Part shown: piece by piece, positions 55,567 to 64,000 of the stretch
Layout of the letters: each line of letters begins with the position of its first letter
How positions within the stretch are numbered: position 1 is the stretch's first letter
DNA from: Musa acuminata AAA Group
Taxonomy: Eukaryota > Streptophyta > Magnoliopsida > Zingiberales > Musaceae
NCBI RefSeq assembly: GCF_036884655.1
Contig: NC_088331.1
Span: 21,711,001 to 21,775,000 of the forward strand
Direction of reading: 5' to 3'
Length of the DNA stretch: 64,000 nucleotides
Made by a program: the position numbers and the translations under genes
Notes under the pieces: model-generated
Told to the model about the DNA's origin: nothing
Databases searched by the model: none
What the model saw: only the letters and a program-made list of their open reading frames with translations

Positions 55567-57111
55567 TGTTTAATCTCGGATTTTCATGATGAAACCAATT
55601 GATAATATTTATGATTTGATCTGCATTTTGAGTGACGCATGATGCTTCGATCAGGGAGAGATAATTAAAGTAGGAAGAATCATGTTGGGCCAGAGGAAAA
55701 CATGTTAGAAGATTAGACGTCACGCCGAAGGATCGGTCGAAATATCGGTAGAAGGCTTTGGTCCATGGTTTCGGGCATCGGGCCAAGAAGAGTGGATATT
55801 GTGCCAAGGATATCAGAGTTTGGATGTCAACTGGCTAATTGGGCAATAGGCTACAAGAGAGGATGATGCGCCGAAGAATCAGACAAAGCGTCGATGAACC
55901 AATGACATGCCGGACAACATGATTCATGCTTAGTAATAATTTTCTAGATTGAAGTGTGTTTTATGTCTACAGGATTTACTATGATAGCAAGGCATAAAGC
56001 AAAATGAAGTCCTGGAGTCGAGAACGAGATTTCGTTGGGAGTTCGAGAATTCGTCGGAAGTCCGGACGTTCGTCGAAAGTTCTGCTGGAACAAACCAAGA
56101 AGTCTAGGAGCTTGCCAAAGAAGCTCTTCGAAACTCACCAAGAAGATCGTCGTGAAGTCCATGAGCTTGCCGGGAGTCTGCTGGAACATTGCCGAGAGAT
56201 CATCGGAAGTTTTCCGAAAGATTGCCAGAAGCTCACTAGAAGAAACCTTGACTCATCGGACTTATTTAGCTTAGTGTATGCCTTAGAATTCATAGTTAGC
56301 ACATAATTAGGATTGAAATTGGGCTAACCCAATTATGGGCCAGTTGGGCCCATGTAAAGACTGTGTTGGGCCAAGTGAAAAGGCTCAAATAGTAACCCAA
56401 GAGATGGCACCGTCATAGCACAATCTCCGAGACTATGTCAAGCGGTGGTACCGCCCATACACAGTCTCTGAGAGGCTGTCAGGTAGTGGTACTGCCCAGT
56501 GTAGTGTCAATGTCAGACTGACACTAGCGGTGGTACCGCCCGTACCTAGGAAACCCGGGATGAGATATTTTTAGACTCCAAGTTTGAATCAACTTGCAGC
56601 CTACAAATACCCCTCTCATCCCTGGTTAACTTACACAAGCATAGAATGTTTTAAAGTGAGAAAATGCTATTGCAATCACTTGAGAAATCTTCTCCTCTAG
56701 ACCTAAGTTTAGAATTCTATTTAGTGAGAAGTGAGTGCTTGTAAACGTTGTCTCCTAAACCTGTGAAAAGGAGAATAGGGGTGTAAACGGTGGTTGGTCT
56801 TCGCCTATTGAAGGACAACCGATACTGGATGCCGGTGGCCTCGACGAAAGAGAAATCAGTGGAGTGGATGTAAGTCATGACGACCGAACCACTATAACTC
56901 AGTTTGCATTTACTTCTTGCAATTTATATTTACTATAAACTGCCCTTCCTTACTGTTGCATTACATCCACTACACGCTTATGTACACTTTCAATTTCAAG
57001 CTATCTTTCTAAACTCGATTTTCAACATATGAAAGTTTTCTGAAACCGATAATTTTACCACTGCACTATTTCACCCCCTCCCCCCCCCCTAGTGGCGACT
57101 CGTTCCTTATA
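55567..57111 (+). repeat. N2 3' LTR
   Basis: 1545 bp, long version, TGTTTAATCTCGG to TTCCTTATA. Palindrome block 56400-56541 with GGTACC centres; TATA position reads TACAAATA (56602-56609). C run broken into two parts near 57073-57089. One palindrome unit fewer than the 5' LTR. Confidence 0.82.
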
Positions 57112-57358
57112 GAAACTTTTGGGTCCGATTCGAGATTGCTACTGCATCTCGAGGGGTTACGGGTTCTATGCCCCATGACCCGGTCAACGACCGTATGAAT
57201 CCTGTCATCGAGGAATGTCTCCGTAAGTGGGGGAATTCGTCGTCTCAGATGGTGCCAAACTCTTGGCGTTATATGATAGCTTTTCTCGAGGAATGTCGGG
57301 GAGCGGGAATCGAGCCAACCCCGACACTCTTCCTGGCCTGCTTCCATCGAAGATGAAG
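57112..57358 (+). pseudogene. Ty3/gypsy gag fragment
   Basis: A 62-codon frame from 57168 reads DPVNDRMNPVIEECLRKWG, then MVPNSWRYMIAFLEECRGAG and PTLFLACF. This resembles the N-terminal Gag segment of plant Tat/Ogre/Retand-type gypsy elements (family recognition from memory). N2 inserted directly upstream, so 25590-26180 may be the missing 5' flank. Downstream it runs head-to-head into an RNase H fragment. Confidence 0.6.
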
Positions 57359-57584
57359 TCGTCCAACACCTGAGCTTTAATGGCCGTTCTGAGGGTGTAT
57401 TGGATGTCGAACTCACTGAGCTAGACTGACCACCGTAGTATCCGACCTGATGCATCAAAATTCAAGAGGATTTGCCATAGGGGTTGGTCGGTTATCACCT
57501 TGATCGTGTGGGCTTAGAAGTATGGTCGCAGCTTATGGGCCATCTTCATTAGTGCGAGGACCACCTTTTCGATCAGGGAATATT
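57352..57584 (-). pseudogene. Ty3/gypsy RNase H fragment
   Basis: Minus-strand frame with EKVVLALMKMAHKLRPYF, VITDQPLWQIL, SGRILRWSV, LSEFDIQY and TAIKAQVLDDF, the typical second half of gypsy RNase H. In-frame stops are at 57514-57516 and 57421-57423. It faces the gag fragment, so the two pieces were joined by inversion or a nested rearrangement. Confidence 0.75.
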
Positions 57585-57585
57585 G

Positions 57586-57719
57586 TGTTGAATCTCGAAT
57601 TTTGATGATTAAACCAATCGATATGTGTTTATATTTTAATCTATGTTTTGAGTGACGCAAGATGCTTCGATCAGGATGAGACAATTAAAGTAGGAAAAAT
57701 CATGCTGGGTCGAAGGAAC
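57586..57719 (+). repeat. L1: first 134 bp of a long-version S/N LTR
   Basis: Starts TGTTGAATCTCGAATTTTG and is cut after GTCGAAGGAAC by L2, which restarts the same LTR. The expected continuation (as in L2) does not reappear in the window. Confidence 0.75.
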
Positions 57720-58176
57720 TATTGAATCTCGGATTTTGATGATGAAACCAATCGATATGTGTTTATGTTTTAATCTGTGTTTTGAGTGATGCAGGATACT
57801 TCGATCAGGATGAGACAATTAAAGCAGGAAAAATCATGTTGTGTCGAAGGAAAACATGTCAGAAGATTGGACGTCGGGCCGGAGGAATGGTTGACATATC
57901 GACAAAAGGCTTCGGGTTGTGGATTCGGGCATCGGGCCACAAAGAGTAGATATTGCGCCAAGGATATCGGAGTTGCAGAGTCAACTAACCGATTGGGCAA
58001 TAGGCCCCAAGAGAGGATGATGCCCCGAAGAATCGGACAAAGCGTCGAGGGACCAATGACATGCCAGACAACTTGATTAATGCTTACTATTAATTATCTA
58101 AATCGAAGTATGTTTTACATGTGCAGGATTAACTACGATAGCAAGGCATGAAGCAAAATGAAGTCTCGGAGTCAAG
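57720..58176 (+). repeat. L2: LTR fragment, interrupted by S4
   Basis: Begins TATTGAATCTCGG and follows the long LTR version through GCAGGATTAACTACGATAGC to GGAGTCAAG, where S4 inserted. Both N2 (26181) and L2 begin with TA in place of TG and follow GGAAC. Confidence 0.75.
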
Positions 58177-59939
58177 TGTTAGGATCAAGAGCACTAAGAG
58201 GGGGGGGGGAGTGAATTAGTGCAGCGGAAATCTTTCAACGATAAAAAAACGTTCGAACGATAAAAACGATTTTGGTGTGAAAACCGATTCTAAGATTACT
58301 TTAACTTAAGATCAAGCGAGATGACGTTAAAGTCAATCTATGAAGGCAGTTTGTAGTTATGATGAAAACTAGAATATAAGCGCAAACTGAAATACGACGT
58401 TCGTACGAAGAAACTGATTTACGTCTAAATTTTGATCCGTAAATCACCTGATTAGGCAAGATGCAGTCTAAGTAAGGATATAAAGGTAGTTTGCAGTTAT
58501 GATAGAAATCAAAATGTAAAAGCAAACTGAAATATGATGATCGTACGAAAAAAAAAAAGATTTATGTCTAAACGCTGATTCGGAAAGTGCAAAGCTTGAA
58601 ACCCGATCGTATATGCGCAGAAAGCAGTAAGCTTTAGAGGAGGTTTGCAGTAAAGATAATATGCTCAAAGTAAATACAAACCGAGATTTAGAGTGGTTCG
58701 GTCAATCTTGACCTACTCCACTTTTGGCTTCCTCCACCGATGAGGTCATCGACGTTAACTAGAGGCCTTCATTCAATAGGCGAAGGCTAACCACCCTTTT
58801 ACAGTTTCATTTCTTTTGACGGGCTTAGGAGACAACCCTTACAGAATTTTCTCTCCTCTCTTTATAGCTCAGAACTTGGAAGAAAAGAGGGAGAAGAACT
58901 TTTGGCCTTTACAACAATTTTGAGCTCTAAAAATCACAGAACAAGATCAAGATTTCGGTGTATGTTTTGTGCTCTTTCAGTGCTGAATGGGTGGGGTATT
59001 TATAGGCCCCAACCCAATTCAAATTTGGAGCTCAAAACTATCAATTCCCGGAATTCTGGGATCAGGCGGTTGCACCTCCTGACTGGAGCGGTTGCACCGC
59101 CTGGCAGAGCTCGAAGACTGAGCCTTTGGGCGGTGCTACCTCTTGTCAGGGGCGATTGCACCTACTGCCAGAGCTCGAAGACAGAGCTCAGGCGGTGCAA
59201 CCTCCTGACTGAGGCGGTTGCACCGCTCAGCCAGTGCTCGGAGATCGAGCCCAGGCGGTGCCACCACCTATCAGGGGAGGTTGCACCGCCTAGTCTCGCT
59301 CGGAGACTGAGCACAAGCGGTGCCACCGCCTAGCTGGAGCGGTTGCACCTCCTAGTCTCGCTCAAAGATTGAGCCCAGGCGGTGCAACCTCCTGCCTTGG
59401 GCGGTTCAACCGCCTGGCAGAAATCAGGGTCCGAATGGGTTGATCCATTCGGCCCAATTTGGGTTTTTCAAGGGCCCAATTGCCCCAAGATTAAGTTAAT
59501 GGGATCACCTCCCATTTCCAACTTAATCATTGTGCTAACTAAGATATTCCCTAAGACATTTACTGCAACTTGCTCTAGTGCGTCAATCGCTTTTTCAGGC
59601 GAGCTTCCGGCGAACTTCCGTCAATCATCCGATGAACCCTTGGTGATGCTCCTACGAACTTCCAGCAAACTCCTGGGCTTGCGACGATCCACTTGGCGAG
59701 TTCCGACAAACTTCTTTGGCAAGCTCATTGACTTCTCAGATTTGTTCCTACAGAACCTCCGTCGACTGTCCGAACTTTCGTCGAACTCTCGAACTCCCAA
59801 CGTGATCATTGTCTTGACTCCGGCGCAACTCCTGCTGCATGTATTACTTTCATCGTAGTTAATCCTGCACACATATCTCAACATATAGATTAGATAACAA
59901 ATGACAATTGACTTCATCATCAAAATCCGAGATTCAACA
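58177..59939 (-). repeat. S4 3' LTR (minus strand)
   Basis: 1763 bp. U5 end TGTTAGGATCAAGAGCAC with a G run near 58200-58209; TATA box 58997-59004 (minus); palindrome block 59064-59416; U3 start matches S1 (short version). PPT on the minus strand at 59940-59954. Confidence 0.88.
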
Positions 59940-61135
59940 ATCTCCCCCTTTTTGATGATGACAATCAATTGATAATGGAGTTACCCTTAACTCCCCCTGT
60001 CTATATGCCCTACTTGAGATAAGTCATTTTAGAATTCAAAATCTTTGAATTCAAGAGACATATTGATAAGTTAAAATCATTTAAACTTATCAATACTCCC
60101 ATCATGATTCCCATCATGATGTATCTCTCTGAAGATGATGTCAAGGCTTGACATTCATTTTCAAATTTTACATAACAGGTTTGAATGATGGTAATAGTAG
60201 CAATTCATCATATTATAAGATATCAATATGTAAAACTGCGAAGTAAGATTTTGATATCATTACATGATGCACACATTTCAAATGTTTTAGCAATTATTGC
60301 ATTTCATCACATGGTAAGATATCAATACGTAAAATTACGATGCAAGTTTTTTGTTTAATATCTTGACCTGATACAAACAAGGGATAATGCAAATTATAGC
60401 AATCATAGCATCTCTTGGTGATGCAAGCATGGCATTGATACTCATATATTTCTCGATGATGCAAGCATGGCATTAATACTCATATATTTCTCCCCCTTTG
60501 TTATCAACAAAAAGTATGGTAATTGTGATAGCAGGAGAACAATAAGCGAGTGTGCTAGTCGTTCATGCCTTTACTAGGTTCAAGTTATTTTCCAATAGTA
60601 AGTGATAGGAAATCAATTGTACAAGCATGATATGTAGATCACTTTGAATACTTCTTCCTTTTTATTTGTTATAATCTTTTTGCATGAAGGAGGAAGGCTA
60701 TTTGTGATGCTATTGTGAGTTTACTTTGAGTGAAGTTAAAACCGATGAGAGATTATATCATGCTTCAGGTGTCAAGATATGTATGTGAAGTAAATCTTTG
60801 CAAGTAAAAACATTATCATCCATATTTCAAGATGGAATTCATAAGCAGGAATCATTTCATCAAATCCATTTCAGAAAAATATTTTTCACATATAAGTGTA
60901 TGAGAAAATCTGATTTTTTAGGATACCAATTGTTAAGCGAATCCAAACATGAAATGAACACTTTCATGCATTCGGACAAGACTATGTTACAGATTTTCAA
61001 ATACAATCAAAACATGCTTATTGTTATGGAAATTTTTGTATTCAGCTCATAATTTCCAACATGTTATTTTGGCATGTAATGGCAGTCAAGTGATTGAATA
61101 AAGTCTGAAAAATAGTTTATGTGTTTGGACACATC
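59940..61135 (-). other. S4 3' non-coding region
   Basis: Minus-strand PPT motifs at 59940-59954 (at the LTR), near 59989-59997 and near 60490-60498. Contains the AGTATTAATGCCATGCTTGCATC repeats also seen in S1. No credible reading frame; the open stretch at 60798-61052 lies opposite this region and lacks any motif. Confidence 0.7.
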
Positions 61136-61198
61136 AACATTCCTTATTCTCTTCTTATGAAATCAAATTGTTCTTCACTTAGAGGTTTTGTAAAAACA
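61136..61198 (-). pseudogene. S4 pol C-terminal stub
   Basis: The minus strand encodes the last residues of RNase H/Pol ([17 protein letters not shown]) with a stop where a Leu or Trp codon stood. Homology stops abruptly at 61198. Confidence 0.7.
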
Positions 61199-61489
61199 TG
61201 ATGCATCAACTGCATTGGTATATCATTTTCACAAATCATATTTATCGTGGAAATCAAGACACAAGGTTTTCAAAAATATTTAGTTTTGATATAAAATCCG
61301 ATAGTGAGTAACGAGATTAAACAATGAGTGATATTTGTGACTCTGCTCACAAATAAATACATCAGGTAACTAGATCAAGGATCAAGGCATAAGGCATTGT
61401 GATCATAGTGAGTAACATAAAGAGTTTACAATACACATACAAGCTCATTCAGGAGGTAAAAAATTAAAATGCCTAAATAAAGAGTCAAA
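61199..61489. other. Unassigned sequence beside the S4 breakpoint
   Basis: No gene or known repeat recognised. It lies between the broken S4 pol and the ORF fragment at 61490 and may be the 3' untranslated part of that ORF. Confidence 0.4.
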
Positions 61490-61949
61490 TTATCGATGAA
61501 TTTGCTGTAGCTCAGATAGGATTTGATCTTGTCGATGTTCAAGCCGTTCTTGTCTTTGTTCAAATTGGTCCATCCGAATCCCAATATCTTCGACAGATGA
61601 TGTATGAGCTGGCTCAAATGAATGTGTTTCCTTAAAGGGACAGATCAGAGGAGATTGAGTACCCCTAAAGACTGGTGTTTCCGGTTCTGGTTCAGGTTGA
61701 GGGGGATCGGTTCTTCTAGGCATTCTAACCCAGTTATAATTTCTATAAACACATCTTAATCGGTGAAGTAGATTTTTATTTATTATGCTAAACCTATCTA
61801 CTTTTATTACTTCTTCTTCCGGTGGTATTAGAATATCGTAGGCTTTTAGTATTCTAGTTATTATACCACCATATGGAAGCATCATGTCTTTCTTAGATAG
61901 TTCTAACATGTTTTGTTGGATAAGATAACCAAGACATATATCATGTCCT
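61490..61949 (-). pseudogene. ORF fragment, possibly 'putative plant transposon protein' type
   Basis: A clean frame of about 150 residues open to the L3 boundary (ATG at 61909, but the frame continues upstream as GHDICLGYLIQQN). The first part (LPYGGIITRILKAYDILIPPEEE, then NYNWVRMPRR) recalls the uncharacterised plant transposon-protein domain found in many plant genomes. Then comes a Pro/Glu-rich linker (PPQPEPEPETP) and a Gln/Glu/Arg-rich, coiled-coil-like C-terminus (MDQFEQRQERLEHRQDQIL). There are no stops inside. It is not Gag or Pol. An envelope-position ORF of a Sirevirus is another possibility. Recognition is by eye and uncertain. Confidence 0.45.
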
Positions 61950-62588
61950 TGTTGAATCTCAAATTTTAATGATGAAACTACTTGATATATGTTTATGATT
62001 TAATCTGCGTTTTGAGTGACGTAGGATGCTTCGATAAGGATGAGACAATTAAAGCAAGATAATCATGTTGTGCCGGAGGAACATGTTAGAAGATTGGACG
62101 TCGGGCCGGTGGATCGGTCGACGTATCGACAGAAAGCTTCGGGCCGTGGACTCGGGCATCGGGCCAAGAAGAGCGAGTATTGTGCCAAGGATATCGGAGT
62201 TGCGGAGTCAATTGGCCGATTGGGCAATAGGCTGCAGGAGAGGACGATGCGCCGAAGAATCGGACGATGCGCCGAAGAATCGGACGAAGCGTCGAGGGAC
62301 CAATGACATGCCGGACAACTTGGTTAATTGCTTAGGATTAATTGTCTCGATCGAAGTTTTGTTTAAATGTGCAGGATTAACTACGATGAAAGTAAGACAT
62401 GTAGCAGGATTTGAGCCGGAGTCAAGACAATGATCACGTTGGGAGTTCGAGAGTTCTACGGAAGTTTGGACGGTCGTCGGAGGTTCTACGGGAACAAATC
62501 CGAGAAGTCTAGGAGCTTGCCAAAGAAGCTCGTCAGAACTCGCCAAGTGGATCGTTGCAAGTCCAGGAGTTTGCCGGAAGCCCGTAGG
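61950..62588 (+). repeat. L3: LTR fragment (long version), interrupted by L4
   Basis: Starts TGTTGAATCTCAAATTTTAATG and follows the long LTR version through GCAGGATTAACTACGATG to GCCGGAAGCCCGTAGG, then L4 begins. A 20-bp tandem repeat (GGACGATGCGCCGAAGAAT type) is at 62241-62280. The element cuts off the N-terminal part of the 61490 ORF. Confidence 0.8.
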
Positions 62589-64000
62589 TGTTAGGATCGG
62601 AGTGGCACTAAGAGGGGGGGGTGAATTAGTGCAGCGGATTAAAACTTCGATTTTAATCAAATTTTTCGTACGATAAGAACGGAACTTGAAAAGCTTAACT
62701 TGAAAGCGTATTCTTAAAGTTGCGCAGCAAAGGTAATGATGAAACAAAGCAAGTAAGAAGATTTGCAGTAATGTAAATGACAATAAGAAATGCAAACCAG
62801 AGATTACGCCATTTTTAAAGTGGTTCGGTCAAGTGACCTACATCCACTTGCGAGGCCCCTCTTCGATGAGGCTTCCACCTTCCACTAGCAAATCTCTTGA
62901 AAGTGAAGGGTGAATACCCCTCTTACAACTTTTACAAGCGGTTCACTCTCTTACAGATTTTCAACAAGAAAGAAGGAGGTGAACACTAGCAAATTGAAAA
63001 CAAGACAAGCTAACACTTTTCTAAGGCTTTTCTCTCAAACACTTGCTGCTCAAAAAGTTGTTCTCTCAGCTGAGATTTGAGGGGTATTTATAGGCCTCAA
63101 GAGGATTCAAATTTGGGCTTCAAAATTTGAATTCTCTTTGGGTTCCCGCTGTTGGAGGTGCCACCGCCCAGCCAAGCGGTGCCACCGCCCAGGGCTCGGG
63201 TGCTGGACGGTGCCACCGCCCAGCCAGGAGGTGTCACCGCCCAGCTCTCGGGTGTTGGGCGGTGCCACCGCCCAGCTAGGCGGTGCCACCGCCTATAGTG
63301 TTTTCAGCCCGACTACAGTGTTTTCAGCCACTAGTTGGGCTTCAATCTTGGCTCTCTAGTTCGCTGGTTTAGCTTAATTTTTAGCCTAAACCAACTCTGA
63401 CTTTGGGCCCAGTTGGCCCCTAACCAGGATATAGGATTATCTCTTAATCCTAATCCTAATTACAAGTGGACTACATAACCAAAACACATCCTAAGCAAAT
63501 TTTCAACCGCGAACGTCGAGTCTTGTTCTGGCGAGCTTTCCGACGAACTTTCTGCTGACGGGCTTCTAGCAAGCTCCCGAACTTGTGATGACTTTAATGA
63601 GTAGCCGAGCCTTCTCGGTGATCTCCGTGAACCTCCGACGATCTCTTCGGCGAACTTCCGAAAATTCCGACAAGTTCCCGATTTCTTCTCGGTTGGTTCT
63701 GGCAGCATCTCCGACGATTCTTCGGACTCTTAAACGTCCATCGAACTTGACTCCGGTATTCTCGCTTTGTGTTTTCTGGTTATCGTAGTTAATCCTGCAC
63801 ACACAAGCAAACACTCTACTCCGATCTAGACAATTATTATAACGCAAATTGACATTCTGTTGCCCGGCACGTCATTGGTTGGCGCTTCATCCGATTCTTC
63901 GGTGCATCGTCCTCTCTTGCGGCTTGTTGCCCAATCGGCGGTTGACCTCCGCAACCCCGATATCCTTGGCGCAATTTCGCTCTCCTTGGCCCGATGCCCG
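62589..64000 (-). repeat. L4: minus-strand S3/N3-type LTR, runs off the window
   Basis: U5 end TGTTAGGATCGGAGTGGC with a G run near 62613-62620; TATA box 63085-63092 (minus); palindrome block 63154-63293. It then follows the long LTR version (GACATTCTGTTGCCCGGCACGTC...) to the window edge. The U3 start and body lie outside. It combines the S3 kind of U5 with the N3 kind of U3. Confidence 0.85.

Larger units (their letters stand above)
26181..57111 (+). mobile_element. N2: non-autonomous gag-only element split by S2 and S3
   Basis: With S2 and S3 removed, the element is about 6.5 kb: 5' LTR (26181-27774), primer site, gag (27825-28633 plus 38049-38670), AT-rich non-coding DNA (38671-39584 plus 54591-55566) and 3' LTR (55567-57111). 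There is no pol. The rejoined pieces are collinear with N3 at both junctions. The eroded PBS, TATA and LTR ends mark it as the oldest copy of its family here. Confidence 0.82.
58177..61198 (-). mobile_element. S4: 3' end of a minus-strand SIRE-like element
   Basis: Consists of a full 3' LTR, PPT, 1.2 kb of 3' non-coding DNA and only about the last 20 codons of pol; the rest is missing. Possible left target site TCAAG (58172-58176); no partner found. Non-coding DNA matches S1, so it is the same subfamily. Confidence 0.82.

Noticed and set aside
60798..61052. 84-residue plus-strand frame
   Set aside because: It lies opposite the S4 3' non-coding region and has no recognisable domain.

Overview
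This is plant nuclear DNA made almost entirely of LTR retrotransposons inserted into one another. I see no host gene, tRNA, rRNA or CRISPR array. Copia pol and gag proteins, tRNA-iMet primer sites (TGGTATCAGAGC) and TG...CA LTRs with 5-bp target duplications all point to a repeat-rich angiosperm chromosome. A large-genome monocot such as the banana/ginger order would fit, but the sequence does not prove it. For reference I name the elements T (other copia), S (autonomous Sirevirus/SIRE-like copia), N (non-autonomous, gag-only relatives), G (Ty3/gypsy debris) and L (LTR fragments).

Layout. 1-892: tail of a copia deletion derivative (T1, +). 893-1396: LTR and primer site of a second copia (T2, -). 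1397-6945: truncated non-autonomous element N1 (-). 6946-8019 and 25545-26180: an unclassified repeat, probably gypsy-derived, with a 92-bp tandem array. It is split by S1 (8025-25539, +, TSD CCTAT), whose leader is split in turn by T3 (9751-18175, -, TSD TTAAA). 26181-57111: N2 (+, TSD GGAAC/GAAAC), which carries two insertions. These are S2 (28634-38048, +, TSD AGAAG/ATAAG), the best preserved element, and S3 (39585-54585, -, TSD ATAAC). S3 contains N3 (46092-53090, +). 57112-57584: gypsy gag and RNase H scraps. 57586-64000: a pile of LTR pieces (L1, L2, S4, L3, L4) and a 61.5-61.95 kb ORF fragment of unknown origin.

The S/N LTRs share one plan: a 5' module in a short or long version, a block of GGAAG/TTCGCCGG-rich repeats, a dense block of GC-rich palindromes (arms GGCGGT/ACCGCC and GAGCTCG/CGAGCTC), a TATA box (CCTATAAATACCCC), a conserved R/U5, and a homopolymer C run about 20-30 bp before the 3' end. 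Upstream of the 3' LTR, several copies of a GGGGGAGA polypurine motif recur, as described for Sireviruses.

How the parts relate: S elements encode Gag (two CCHC knuckles), protease, integrase, RT and RNase H. In all three copies where the region survives, gag and pol lie in one frame separated by the same UAG codon, while other stops differ from copy to copy. N elements keep the LTRs, primer site, gag N-terminus and PPTs but replace the gag C-terminus and pol with AT-rich DNA, so they would need S-type enzymes in trans. Every coding region here has disabling mutations.
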